34,381 bases of DNA, taken from Snuella sedimenti. Its GTDB lineage: Bacteria > Bacteroidota > Bacteroidia > Flavobacteriales > Flavobacteriaceae. Each line of letters starts with the position of its first letter. The stretch's first letter is position 1. The DNA is taken from assembly GCF_016428595.1 (NCBI RefSeq), contig NZ_JAELVQ010000033.1, positions 1-34,381 on the forward strand. Reading direction: 5' to 3'. The notes under the pieces were generated by a model, which did not search any database, was not told where the DNA came from, and saw nothing but the letters and a program-made list of their open reading frames with translations. Below are positions 1 to 8,543 of this stretch, piece after piece. The position numbers and the translations under genes are program-made.

Positions 1-1
1 T

Positions 2-103
2 TATCGCTTTAATAGAAGCTTCATGAAAGAAAACATTTTTGACAACCTTTTGAACAGAATGGTGAATACCGAACCATGCTTTATCAAAAATATTAGTAGT
101 TAA
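2..103 (+). CDS. 3' end of a probable IS1595-family transposase (cut by the window edge)
   Basis: A reading frame is open from the first bases of the window and ends at TAA 101-103. It encodes about 33 residues, including YRFNRSF and IFDNLLNRMV. The pattern Y/F-R-F/I-N-R followed some ten residues later by a Leu-rich stretch resembles the C-terminus of IS1595/ISXO2-type transposases (recalled family pattern, not searched). No terminal inverted repeat could be recognised in the 130 bases that follow. The call rests on a short tail, so it could be another gene or a decayed remnant. Confidence 0.4.
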   Translation, partial: YRFNRSFMKENIFDNLLNRMVNTEPCFIKNISS

Positions 104-215
104 ATGCCTAAGTCAATAATATTTTTAATGGTTAGACATTAAATATACTCATAATTACCAAGTTAGATGCAAAAACAGGGTACCAAGTCGCATAGCCGTA
201 TTTTAATAAAAAATG

Positions 216-223
216 TATCTTTG
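216..223 (+). promoter_or_regulatory. Bacteroidota -7 element (TATCTTTG) for the 239-3326 operon
   Basis: TATCTTTG matches the Bacteroidota housekeeping -7 consensus TAnnTTTG and ends 15 bases before the ATG at 239. No good -33 TTTG is visible at the usual spacing. Confidence 0.6.
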
Positions 224-238
224 CATAAAATTTAACAG

Positions 239-442
239 ATGAAACTTCTTTTAATTACTATCGTTTTATTAGGATTAGGTTTTGCCGGTATCGCAATAAA
301 AATTTGGGCTAAAAAAGACGGAAAATTTGCCGGGACATGCGCAAGTCAAAATCCTATGCTAAACAAAGAAGGAGAAGCTTGTGGTTTTTGTGGAAAGACT
401 CCAGATCAGTTTGCCGATTGTAATGAACCTCAACACTCTTAA
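239..442 (+). CDS. small membrane-anchored or secreted Cys-containing protein
   Basis: A 67-residue protein. Residues 2-22 form a hydrophobic N-terminal helix (signal anchor or signal peptide), followed by a Lys-rich boundary. The short soluble tail has cysteines at 34, 48, 51 and 61; the CGFC at 48-51 looks like a metal- or disulfide-forming CxxC. Similar tiny proteins are common in Flavobacteriaceae and usually carry only the label membrane or secreted protein. It is first in a tight operon, six bases ahead of the glycosyltransferase at 449, and a -7 promoter element sits just upstream. Function is unknown. The tail may lie in the periplasm if the helix is a signal anchor; that is inference. 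Confidence 0.75.
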   Translation: MKLLLITIVLLGLGFAGIAIKIWAKKDGKFAGTCASQNPMLNKEGEACGFCGKTPDQFADCNEPQHS

Positions 443-448
443 GGTTTT

Positions 449-1561
449 ATGACATATCTTGATTTGGTTTACTACGCTTTCTTTGTTGTAGTATGTATTC
501 AAGTTATTTTTTACGTATTTTTTTTTGGTCGGTTCGCCTTTTTAAAACAAAAAAGTAAACCTCCAAAAAGCTTAGCTATTTCGGTTATCGTTTGTGCAAA
601 AAATGAAGCCCGAAATCTAGAAACATTTTTACCCTCAATATTATCCCAAGACTATCCAAATTTTGAGGTCGTCCTTATAAATGATGCATCACATGATGAT
701 ACGCTAGATGTCATGGAACATTTCGCAAGCATTCACGATAACATTAAAATTGTTAACGTTAAAAACAATGAAGCTTTTTGGGGGAATAAAAAATATGCTC
801 TAACTCTCGGCATAAAAGCTTCTAAAAATGATTTTCTACTCTTTACAGATGCCGATTGCAAACCGGTTTCCAGTAATTGGATAAAAAAAATGAGCGCCCA
901 TTTCAGCAATAAAAAAACGATTGTCCTTGGCTATGGAAGCTATGCTAAGATCAAAAATTCATTGCTAAATAAACTCATCCGATTTGAAACCGTGCTAACT
1001 GCCATTCAGTACTTTTCATTTGCAAAAGCAGGAATCCCGTACATGGGGGTAGGCAGGAATTTAGCCTATTCCAAAGCAACCTTTTTTAATGCCAATGGGT
1101 TTATAAACCATATAAAAGTACGTTCTGGTGACGACGATTTATTTATTAATCAAGTTGCATCCAGTAGAAACACCGCAATATGTATTGATACGGATAGTTT
1201 TACAGAATCCATCCCCAAAAAAACATTTAAAAGTTGGCTCAGACAAAAAAGACGTCATATATCGACAGCAAAGCATTATAAATTGAAGCACAAGTTACTA
1301 TTAGGTCTTTTTTACTGTTCCCAGTTACTCTTTTGGGGGCTTGCAATTGTGCTTTTCCTTACCAACTATAACTGGCCAATAATATGTACATTATTTGCTC
1401 TACGTCTCTGCATACAATTTATAGTTATTGGTATTTCATCTAATAAATTAGAAGAAAAAGATCTTATTTTTTTAATTCCTTTTTTAGAAATCTTTTTAAT
1501 AATTACACAATTAACTATATTTATAAACAATCTCATATCAAAGCCTAACCATTGGAAATAA
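449..1561 (+). CDS. membrane-bound family 2 glycosyltransferase
   Basis: A 370-residue GT-A type glycosyltransferase. An N-terminal membrane helix lies at about 5-28. The GT2 domain follows at about 43-270, with SVIVCAKNEARN near 45, the nucleotide-sugar and metal-binding DAD at 134-136, an acidic SGDDD motif near 226, and RQKRRH near 265 in the place of the usual QxxRW. Two to three membrane helices occupy about 284-365. This layout is typical of processive or lipid-linked sugar transferases at the inner membrane. The substrate cannot be told from the sequence. The last 10 bases overlap the TTG start of the sigma factor gene, suggesting translational coupling. Confidence 0.88.
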   Translation: MTYLDLVYYAFFVVVCIQVIFYVFFFGRFAFLKQKSKPPKSLAISVIVCAKNEARNLETFLPSILSQDYPNFEVVLINDASHDDTLDVMEHFASIHDNIKIVNVKNNEAFWGNKKYALTLGIKASKNDFLLFTDADCKPVSSNWIKKMSAHFSNKKTIVLGYGSYAKIKNSLLNKLIRFETVLTAIQYFSFAKAGIPYMGVGRNLAYSKATFFNANGFINHIKVRSGDDDLFINQVASSRNTAICIDTDSFTESIPKKTFKSWLRQKRRHISTAKHYKLKHKLLLGLFYCSQLLFWGLAIVLFLTNYNWPIICTLFALRLCIQFIVIGISSNKLEEKDLIFLIPFLEIFLIITQLTIFINNLISKPNHWK

Positions 1562-2100
1562 AAGAAGCTATTAAACGTGCTAAAAAAAACGATCAAAAAG
1601 CGTTTAATTTCCTGTTAGATCAATATTGGGATGACGTTTACGGTTTTCAATTAAAACGTATTCAAAACGAAAATGATGCCGAAGACGTTACAGTCCAAAC
1701 ATTTTCTAAAGCTTTCGATAAAATTGAAACCTTTGACGAAAGTTATAAATTCAAAACATGGCTTATTGCCATCTCCAAAAACATCCACATTGATCTGTTA
1801 CGAAAAGAAAAAAATTCTATTACCCAAATCATTTCTAACAACGATGATGATCATGTTTTTCAAGTTCTGGACGAATCTCCTTCTCCAGAAGACATTCTTA
1901 TCACCGAACAGCATTTAGCAAAATTGCTTCGGGACATTAAAAAACTAAAACCACATTACCAAGAAGTAATTAACTTACGTTATTTTCAGGAATTAAGTTA
2001 TAAAGAAATATCTGCCGAACTTAATGAACCTATAAACAATGTAAAGGTTAAACTATTACGTGCCAAAAAATTATTGGCTGAAATTATTCAAGAATCTTAA
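1552..2100 (+). CDS. ECF-type RNA polymerase sigma factor (sigma-70 family)
   Basis: A 182-residue protein with the two domains of ECF sigma factors. Region 2 (about 18-87) has the helix NDAEDVTVQTFSKAF and the DNA-melting stretch FKTWLIAISKNIHIDLLRK. Region 4 (about 120-178) has a helix-turn-helix at SYKEISAELNEPINNVKVKL. The only usable start is TTG at 1552, which lies inside the end of the glycosyltransferase gene. No ATG exists early enough to keep region 2. The stop overlaps the next ATG by one base (TAATG), so it is co-translated with the Nramp-like gene. No anti-sigma factor gene is adjacent, which is unusual for an ECF factor, so how its activity is controlled is not visible here. Confidence 0.92.
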   Translation: MEIKEAIKRAKKNDQKAFNFLLDQYWDDVYGFQLKRIQNENDAEDVTVQTFSKAFDKIETFDESYKFKTWLIAISKNIHIDLLRKEKNSITQIISNNDDDHVFQVLDESPSPEDILITEQHLAKLLRDIKKLKPHYQEVINLRYFQELSYKEISAELNEPINNVKVKLLRAKKLLAEIIQES

Positions 2101-3326
2101 TGGTAAGTAAATTAAAAAACTTAGGACCAGGTTTATTATTTGCTGGAGCAGCTATTGGCGTATCCCATTTGGTACAATCCACTCGAGCTGGTGCCGATTT
2201 CGGACTGGGCCTTTTATGGGCCTTATTGCTCGTTAACTTATTTAAATACCCGTTTTTTCAATTTGGCCCAAGATATGCCTTAGCCACAGGCGAAAGCCTA
2301 TTGGATGGTTATAAAAAATTAGGAAAAGGCATCCTTGCTACTTACTTTTTATTAAATATAGCAACCATGTTTACCATACAGACCGCTGTTACTATTGTGA
2401 CCGCTGGTTTAGCTTCTACCCTGTTTGGCGATTATGTTTCCATCGAAACTTGGACTATAATTATTCTTATAATTTGTCTTACACTATTAGTTGCGGGCAG
2501 ATATAAGTTACTGGATCATTTAATGAAAGTAATTATTATTACACTTACCATTAGTACCATCATTGCCGTAAGCATGGCTTTATACCACAATACAACCAAC
2601 CTCTCATTAAAACAAATACTTCCAGCTACATCATTGGAAATTGCATTTTTAATTGCATTTATGGGCTGGATGCCGGCTCCTTTGGACGTATCTGTATGGC
2701 AATCGTTGTGGGCCATTGAAAAAAACAAGGAATCAAAAACTTACACTACAAAGAAAGCTTTATTCGACTTTAATGTAGGTTATATAAGTACTATTTTTCT
2801 AGGTATTGGTTTTTTACTTTTAGGCACCTTGATTATGTTTAACAGTGGTGAAACCTTTAGCAACTCAGCAAGCATGTTTTCTAGCCAACTAATAACTATG
2901 TACACCCTAAGCTTAGGCAATTGGGCTTACGTTATAATAGGCATTGCTGCTTTTACAACCATGTTTAGCACCACACTAACAACCTTAGACGCTTCACCGC
3001 GGGCCATGGCAAAAACCACACAGCTTCTTTTTAAAAAAACGAAAAGCTTCGGTTATGGTTTTTGGATTGGAATCTTAACCATTGGATCTGCCCTCATTTT
3101 TATATTCTTAGCTTCAGAAATGGGATTGTTAATAAAAGTAGCAACCATCTTATCGTTTATTACCGCTCCTTTTTATGCCATAATTAATTACATTTTAATC
3201 TCAAGCAAGCACACCCCTAAACAATGGCGCCCTTCCAGAATAATTCATGTTTTAAGTTGGCTAGGTATTATCTTTTTAATCGGATTCAGCATTTGGTATC
3301 TCACAACATTAAAGGGGCAGTTTTAA
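2100..3326 (+). CDS. Nramp-family-like divalent metal transporter with non-canonical metal site
   Basis: A 408-residue integral membrane protein of about 10-11 helices, matching Nramp (SLC11/MntH) from its first residues (GPGLLFAGAAIG). In classical Nramp proteins helix 1 carries DPGN and helix 6 carries MPH. Here the aligned positions read GVSH (20-23) and MPA (191-193). The Met is kept, but the metal-coordinating Asp and Asn and the helix-6 His are lost. It is therefore a divergent Nramp relative, and its substrate may differ from Mn2+/Fe2+. It is last in the operon, coupled by a one-base overlap to the sigma factor, so the two may share a regulatory theme (inference). Confidence 0.85.
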   Translation: MVSKLKNLGPGLLFAGAAIGVSHLVQSTRAGADFGLGLLWALLLVNLFKYPFFQFGPRYALATGESLLDGYKKLGKGILATYFLLNIATMFTIQTAVTIVTAGLASTLFGDYVSIETWTIIILIICLTLLVAGRYKLLDHLMKVIIITLTISTIIAVSMALYHNTTNLSLKQILPATSLEIAFLIAFMGWMPAPLDVSVWQSLWAIEKNKESKTYTTKKALFDFNVGYISTIFLGIGFLLLGTLIMFNSGETFSNSASMFSSQLITMYTLSLGNWAYVIIGIAAFTTMFSTTLTTLDASPRAMAKTTQLLFKKTKSFGYGFWIGILTIGSALIFIFLASEMGLLIKVATILSFITAPFYAIINYILISSKHTPKQWRPSRIIHVLSWLGIIFLIGFSIWYLTTLKGQF

Positions 3327-3338
3327 TAGAATACTTTG

Positions 3339-3346
3339 TATCTTTG
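3339..3346 (+). promoter_or_regulatory. -7 element (TATCTTTG) of lipA
   Basis: TATCTTTG matches TAnnTTTG and lies 19 bases before the ATG at 3366. It also shows that the in-frame TTG at 3336 cannot be the lipA start, because that codon would lie upstream of the transcript. Confidence 0.65.
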
Positions 3347-3365
3347 TACTCTTATTTTTTTAAAT

Positions 3366-4244
3366 ATGAATACAGAAACTGCGTCTAATATACTACCCGA
3401 ACGTCAAGCAAAACCCAAATGGCTGCGCGTAAAGCTACCAACTGGAAAAAAATATACAGAACTTAGAAGTTTAGTCGATAAATACAAACTAAACACCATA
3501 TGCACATCGGGAAGTTGCCCAAATATGGGTGAATGTTGGGGAGAAGGGACTGCAACATTCATGATTTTAGGTAACGTTTGTACCCGTTCATGTGGTTTTT
3601 GTGGCGTTAAAACTGGACGCCCCGAAACTGTAGATTGGGACGAACCCGAAAAAGTTGCTCGTTCTATTAAACTCATGAAAATTAAGCACGCTGTATTAAC
3701 AAGTGTAGACAGGGATGATTTAAAGGATATGGGAAGCATTATGTGGGCCGAAACCGTAAAAGCAGTACGCAGGATGAACCCCGAAACAACGCTTGAAACG
3801 CTAATACCTGATTTTCAAGGTATAGAACAGCATATGGATCGTATTATTGATGTTGCCCCTGAAGTTGTATCGCACAATATAGAGACCGTTAGGAGGTTAA
3901 CACGAGAAGTTCGTATTCAAGCCAAATACGATCGGAGTTTAGGTGTTTTAAAGTATTTAAAGCAACAAGGACAGCGTAGAACAAAATCCGGAATTATGCT
4001 TGGGCTCGGTGAAACAAGAGAAGAAGTTATCGAAACCCTTCATGACTTAAAAGCCAATGATGTAGATGTTGTTACAATTGGACAGTACTTACAGCCTAGC
4101 AAAAAGCATTTACCAGTAAAACAATTCATTACACCAGATCAATTTAAAGAGTATGAAGAAGTTGGTCTTAGCCTAGGTTTCCGTCATGTAGAAAGTAGTG
4201 CCTTGGTGCGCTCATCTTACAGAGCACAAAAACACATTAACTAA
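3366..4244 (+). CDS. lipA: lipoyl synthase
   Basis: A radical SAM enzyme of 292 residues that inserts two sulfurs into protein-bound octanoyl groups, giving the lipoyl cofactor of 2-oxoacid dehydrogenases and the glycine cleavage system. The auxiliary cluster ligands are C46, C51 and C57 ([12 protein letters not shown]). The radical SAM motif is C72-x3-C76-x2-C79. The C-terminal RSSY at about 282-285 supplies the serine ligand of the auxiliary cluster. The ATG at 3366 is preferred over the TTG at 3336 because a -7 promoter element lies between them. The stop is 2 bases from the GAPDH start, so the two genes are probably co-transcribed. No lipB is nearby. Confidence 0.97.
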   Translation: MNTETASNILPERQAKPKWLRVKLPTGKKYTELRSLVDKYKLNTICTSGSCPNMGECWGEGTATFMILGNVCTRSCGFCGVKTGRPETVDWDEPEKVARSIKLMKIKHAVLTSVDRDDLKDMGSIMWAETVKAVRRMNPETTLETLIPDFQGIEQHMDRIIDVAPEVVSHNIETVRRLTREVRIQAKYDRSLGVLKYLKQQGQRRTKSGIMLGLGETREEVIETLHDLKANDVDVVTIGQYLQPSKKHLPVKQFITPDQFKEYEEVGLSLGFRHVESSALVRSSYRAQKHIN

Positions 4245-4246
4245 TC

Positions 4247-5263
4247 ATGATTCGGGTTGCAATAAACGGGTTTGGCCGAATAGGCAGACGCGTATTTAGA
4301 CTATTACAAGACCATGAAGACATACAAGTAGTTGCCATAAACGATTTAGCCGACGCTAAAACATTAAGCCATTTACTAAAGTACGACAGTATACATGGCC
4401 TCTTTAACGGTTCTGTTTCTTACGACTCGCAAAATATTATTGTAAACAACACCCCTGTTCCATTACGCAATTACAAACACCCAGAAGCAATAAACTGGTC
4501 ACCTTTTAATATAGATTTTGTAATTGAATCTTCTGGTAAGTTTAAAACAACTAACGACTTACAAAACCATATAAAAAATGGAGCTAAACATGTTATTTTA
4601 AGTGTTCCTCCTCAGGATGAGGATATTAAAATGATTGTTATGGGGATAAATGACCAAAGTATTGATGGTTCTGAACACATTATATCCAATGCTTCGTGTA
4701 CGACTAATAATGCTGCTCCTATGATTGAGATTGTCAATACACTTTGTGGTATTGATCAAGCTTATATAACAACGGTTCACTCGTACACAACAGACCAAAG
4801 TTTGCACGACCAACCACATCGCGATTTAAGAAGAGCTAGGGCAGCCGGTCAATCTATAGTCCCTACCACTACCGGAGCAGCTAAAGCCCTTACCAGGATC
4901 TTTCCCGAGCTCTCGAATGTTATTGGTGGTTGTGGTATTCGTGTTCCCGTTGTTAATGGCTCATTAACAGATATTACGTTTAACGTAAAAAAAACAGTTT
5001 CTATTACCGATATAAACAATGCTTTTAAAAGTGCTTCAGAAAACCATTATAAAGGTATTTTAGAATACACCGAAGATCCTATTGTTTCTATCGATATAAT
5101 AGGAAATACGCATTCTTGCGTCTTCGATTCCCAAATGACATCGGTTATTGGGAACATGGTAAAAATTATAGGTTGGTACGATAATGAAACGGGATATTCT
5201 AAAAGAATTATTGACCTAATGTGCAATTTATCGGAAAAAAAATGTATTTTGTCGACAAAATGA
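4247..5263 (+). CDS. gap: type I glyceraldehyde-3-phosphate dehydrogenase
   Basis: A 338-residue enzyme converting glyceraldehyde-3-phosphate to 1,3-bisphosphoglycerate. The Rossmann motif INGFGRIGRR is at 6-15. The catalytic Cys151 sits in NASCTTN, with partner His178 in TTVHSYT. The LRRARAA and PTTTGAAKA phosphate/substrate segments and RVPV are present. INDL near 31-34 and a Pro in DQPHR fit an NAD-preferring enzyme. Some positions differ from the common form: TTNNAAP instead of TTNCLAP, and NETGYS instead of NEWGYS near the C-terminus. This suggests a second, divergent GAPDH rather than the main glycolytic one (inference). Its 3' end overlaps a perfect 14-base palindrome in front of the kinase gene. 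Confidence 0.93.
   Translation: MIRVAINGFGRIGRRVFRLLQDHEDIQVVAINDLADAKTLSHLLKYDSIHGLFNGSVSYDSQNIIVNNTPVPLRNYKHPEAINWSPFNIDFVIESSGKFKTTNDLQNHIKNGAKHVILSVPPQDEDIKMIVMGINDQSIDGSEHIISNASCTTNNAAPMIEIVNTLCGIDQAYITTVHSYTTDQSLHDQPHRDLRRARAAGQSIVPTTTGAAKALTRIFPELSNVIGGCGIRVPVVNGSLTDITFNVKKTVSITDINNAFKSASENHYKGILEYTEDPIVSIDIIGNTHSCVFDSQMTSVIGNMVKIIGWYDNETGYSKRIIDLMCNLSEKKCILSTK
5247..5260. promoter_or_regulatory. perfect 14-base palindrome, possible operator
   Basis: TTTTGTCGACAAAA is its own reverse complement. It spans the last codons of the GAPDH gene and ends four bases before the -7 element of the kinase gene, where a repressor or activator could bind. A related half-site, TTTGTCGG, follows at about 5269-5276. 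No regulator is identified. Confidence 0.35.
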
Positions 5264-5264
5264 T

Positions 5265-5272
5265 TATATTTG
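5265..5272 (+). promoter_or_regulatory. -7 element (TATATTTG) of the hybrid kinase gene
   Basis: TATATTTG matches TAnnTTTG, 20 bases before the ATG at 5293. The nearest upstream TTG (5249-5251) is only 13 bases away, closer than the usual spacing. Confidence 0.55.
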
Positions 5273-5292
5273 TCGGTACTAATTAAATAAAA

Positions 5293-7536
5293 ATGTCCCA
5301 AATCAATAACTACATAGTTGCATTTTTAATGCTGTTAAGTTTTAGTATGTCTTCGCAAAATTCTATTGATGAAGATCCTGAAATTCTTCAGAACAACATT
5401 GATTACCGTATTTCCCAATCACAATCTGAATTGGAAAAGTACAATTATTATAAAGCTGAAAAACTCCTCAATGAAGCACTTAAACTAGCCCTAAAGTTAG
5501 AAGACAAAAAAAGTACAGGCATTGTTTATTCCAACAAAGGAAAACTACAGCTTATTATTGAAGAAGACAATAAAGCCATAAAATCACTTAATAAAGCTAT
5601 AGAGATACAACGTCTTTCGAATGATTATGTAAATCTGGCGCATTCCTACAGAATCCTTGGCGAAGTTTACGCAGCTCAAAACAACCACAGCCAAGCATTA
5701 GATTATTACAGGTCATCTAAATCGCTCTTTGAACAAGAAGATTTAAACGAAAATCTGGCAGAAATATACCTTTTACAAGGAAAAACCTATACCAGCCTTA
5801 ACAAATATAAAGAAGCAAAAACTGCATTCGATAAAGCCATAGCAGGTGCCTCAAAATACAATTTATTAGACATTCAGAGTTATGCTTTAATTAATCAAGC
5901 TAAAGTATACCATAAATTGGGTGACAACCTAAATGCATTAACAGTTGGTAACAATGGTCTTAAAATAGCTAAAGCAAATAAGTTTTCTGTTATACTAGAC
6001 GACGCATATATTGTACTTAGCGATATCAACGAAGGTCTTGGTAACCATGAACAAGTCTCCAATTATTTAAGAGCCCATATTAAGCTTTCCGATTCCATAA
6101 ATGATTTAAAACGTTCCAACGTATCAAAAGATGAGGAAATGGAGCATTTATTGAATGAAGAAAGAGAGAAAAACAAAGAAGTAACCCAAAAATTAGAAGA
6201 GTCTGAGGACAATAAAGAATTAAACACACTAATATCAATACTTAGTGTAGCTCTTATAACGATTCTATCCTTATTAACTCTATCGCTATACAAAAACAAT
6301 AATATAAGGCTAAAAACCAATAACATGCTCCACAAAAAAAATGGAGAACTTATTATAGCTAAAGAAAAAGCCGAACTAGCCTCAAAAACCAAAGCTAACT
6401 TCTTATCGACGGTAACCCACGAGTTAAGAACACCGCTATACGCCGTAACGGGTATTAGTAACATGCTATTGGACGAGGATCCTAAGCCAGAACAAATACA
6501 ACATTTAAAATCCTTAAAGTTTTCTGGCGACTACCTCTTAACCTTTATTAATGATATTCTTCAAATAAATAAAATTGAAGCCAACAAAGTAGAAATAGAA
6601 CCAGAAGCCTTCAACTTAAAAAAGAAAATCAACAATATTATTCTTGCATTAAACAACTCTGCATTAGATAATAATATTAAAATCCATTTTGACTACGATA
6701 AAAATCTAGGTGAAAACTTTATTGCCGATCAACTAAAGATCTCCCAAATACTTATTAACCTAATAGGAAACTCCATTAAATTCACAAAAGATGGAGACAT
6801 TTGGATTCGTATCTATAAAATTCAAGAAAAGGGTAACATCTATACACTGCGGTTTGAGGTTGAAGACAACGGTATTGGTATTAGTAAAGAAAAGCAGGAC
6901 CATATGTTTGAAAGTTTCTCACAAGGCTCTATTCAAATTAACAGAAAATATGGTGGCACGGGCTTAGGTCTTTCCATTGTAAAAGGGCTTATTGAGATAT
7001 TAAAAGGAAAAATTTACCTAAAAAGTGAATTAGGTAAAGGCACAACGTTCTTCTTTGAAATTCCTCTTGAATATACACAACAAGAAGAAAGCGAAAACGA
7101 AAAGAAAACAGCGAGCTACTTTAATGGAGATACAAATGAATTAGATCTTACCAATGTGAAAATTTTGGTGGTGGAAGACAACAAAATAAACCAAATGATC
7201 ACAAAAAAGATTCTAACCAAAATGAAACTTAGTTGTGATGTTGTAGATAATGGTGAAGAAGCTGTAGATTTGATTAAGAATAATAAATACGACATTATTT
7301 TAATGGATATCCATATGCCGGGAATTAGTGGTATTGAAGCAACTAAAATTGTTAGAACTTTTGACAAGGAACTTACAATTTTTGCCTTAACAGCGGTAAC
7401 TATTGAAGATAAAATGCATGAATTTGAAGAGGCTGGATTCACAGATATTATTCCGAAACCATTTAAACAAGAAGAGTTTGAGAAAAAACTTTTTAATGCA
7501 CTATCTTCAAAAAAAGCAAATTCTGCCAGTGCTTAA
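5293..7536 (+). CDS. TPR-containing hybrid sensor histidine kinase/response regulator
   Basis: A 747-residue signalling protein. A signal peptide (about 1-21) precedes a periplasmic sensor of roughly six tetratricopeptide repeats (about 40-275). A short coiled coil (about 280-308), one membrane helix (about 312-333) and a cytoplasmic kinase follow. The phospho-accepting His376 is in THELRTP. The ATPase domain has an N-box Asn near 493, DNGIGI at 525-530 and GGTGLGL at 554-560. A C-terminal receiver domain (about 622-740) has the acidic pair E628/D629, phospho-acceptor Asp672 and Lys722. There is no DNA-binding or HPt domain, so output must pass to another protein. TPR sensors of this kind are common in Bacteroidota. 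Signal and target are unknown. Confidence 0.93.
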   Translation: MSQINNYIVAFLMLLSFSMSSQNSIDEDPEILQNNIDYRISQSQSELEKYNYYKAEKLLNEALKLALKLEDKKSTGIVYSNKGKLQLIIEEDNKAIKSLNKAIEIQRLSNDYVNLAHSYRILGEVYAAQNNHSQALDYYRSSKSLFEQEDLNENLAEIYLLQGKTYTSLNKYKEAKTAFDKAIAGASKYNLLDIQSYALINQAKVYHKLGDNLNALTVGNNGLKIAKANKFSVILDDAYIVLSDINEGLGNHEQVSNYLRAHIKLSDSINDLKRSNVSKDEEMEHLLNEEREKNKEVTQKLEESEDNKELNTLISILSVALITILSLLTLSLYKNNNIRLKTNNMLHKKNGELIIAKEKAELASKTKANFLSTVTHELRTPLYAVTGISNMLLDEDPKPEQIQHLKSLKFSGDYLLTFINDILQINKIEANKVEIEPEAFNLKKKINNIILALNNSALDNNIKIHFDYDKNLGENFIADQLKISQILINLIGNSIKFTKDGDIWIRIYKIQEKGNIYTLRFEVEDNGIGISKEKQDHMFESFSQGSIQINRKYGGTGLGLSIVKGLIEILKGKIYLKSELGKGTTFFFEIPLEYTQQEESENEKKTASYFNGDTNELDLTNVKILVVEDNKINQMITKKILTKMKLSCDVVDNGEEAVDLIKNNKYDIILMDIHMPGISGIEATKIVRTFDKELTIFALTAVTIEDKMHEFEEAGFTDIIPKPFKQEEFEKKLFNALSSKKANSASA

Positions 7537-8543
7537 AATTTTAAGCCAACAAAGTTTTTGACTAATTGATTAAAATCCGAAGCATTATCGATAGTAGCAC
7601 GAATTGGTAAATAGTACAGTTTATCCTTTAAAACAGTATACTGTTTCAACCGCATATAATCCTTTTCAGTGGTAATAATAAGATCTCGTTTAGCAATATT
7701 CTCTACATCCTCTTTTGAAAAATCATAATGGTCCTTAAAGTTTAAGTGATCAAACTCTAAACTTTTCCCCTCAAGAAATTGCACTAAAGGCTCAGGCTTC
7801 GCTATACCCGTTACTAACGTAAAAGCAGGTAAACTTTCAACGCTCAAAGCCCCTGCTCCAGACTCAACCTCACTAGCATACTGGATGGAACTAAAAAAAA
7901 CTGTTTGATGTGCTCCTGGATTGATTTGTTTTAAAATTTCACTCTTAATCGCATCAGTTATGCATTTAGGGCATTTAGTAACTACAATCACATCGGCTCG
8001 CTTAGCACCATTTCTAGACTCCCTCAAATTACCTGCCGGCAATACAAAATCTTTCGTGTAAAGTTCATTATATGTTGTTAGCAATATATTGAACCCTGCA
8101 TTAACTTTTCTATGTTGGAAAGCATCATCCAATAAAATTATTTCCGGTGGATTGGCAAGCGCTGTTAATTGTTTAATCCCATTAACCCTTTTTTCGTCGA
8201 CCGACACTAGAATGGCATCTTTAAACTTATTGTAAAACTGAAAAGGTTCATCACCTAAAGTAGCAGCTGTATCATCTATGCCTGCCAATTTAAACCCCTT
8301 AGTCTTGCGTTTATACCCCCTGCTTAAAGTAGCAACAAGGTATTTATCTTTTAAAAGTCGGATCAAATACTCTATCATAGGTGTTTTGCCTGTACCTCCA
8401 ACACTTAAATTGCCAACACAAATAACGGGAAAGTCATAAGACACAGATGATTTAATATTTAAATCATACAATTTATTTCGTAACCACGTAACCGAATAAT
8501 ACACTGGAACTATAGGGAAGAATATCTTTCTGTAAAACTTCAA
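7533..8543 (-). CDS. lpxK: tetraacyldisaccharide 4'-kinase
   Basis: A 336-residue lipid A enzyme that phosphorylates the 4' position of the tetraacyldisaccharide at the inner membrane. An N-terminal amphipathic/hydrophobic stretch (about 5-22) is followed by a P-loop GGTGKTP at 49-55, LSRGYKRK near 73, LGDEPFQ near 96 and the DDAFQHR motif at 139-145. The start is TTG at 8543; no ATG is available in frame, and the family N-terminus begins right here (MKFYRKIFFP). The gene converges on the hybrid kinase, and their ends overlap by 4 bases without an obvious terminator. Confidence 0.95.
   Translation of the reverse strand: MKFYRKIFFPIVPVYYSVTWLRNKLYDLNIKSSVSYDFPVICVGNLSVGGTGKTPMIEYLIRLLKDKYLVATLSRGYKRKTKGFKLAGIDDTAATLGDEPFQFYNKFKDAILVSVDEKRVNGIKQLTALANPPEIILLDDAFQHRKVNAGFNILLTTYNELYTKDFVLPAGNLRESRNGAKRADVIVVTKCPKCITDAIKSEILKQINPGAHQTVFFSSIQYASEVESGAGALSVESLPAFTLVTGIAKPEPLVQFLEGKSLEFDHLNFKDHYDFSKEDVENIAKRDLIITTEKDYMRLKQYTVLKDKLYYLPIRATIDNASDFNQLVKNFVGLKF

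Noticed and set aside
3336-3365. Longer lipA starting at TTG 3336
   Set aside because: The -7 element at 3339-3346 lies within this extension, and the added residues have no family character; ATG 3366 is preferred.
4247-5263. GAPDH as part of an arsenate (ArsJ-type) detoxification pair
   Set aside because: No ArsJ-like transporter is adjacent, the gene pairs with lipA, and the arsenosugar genes are 20 kb away.
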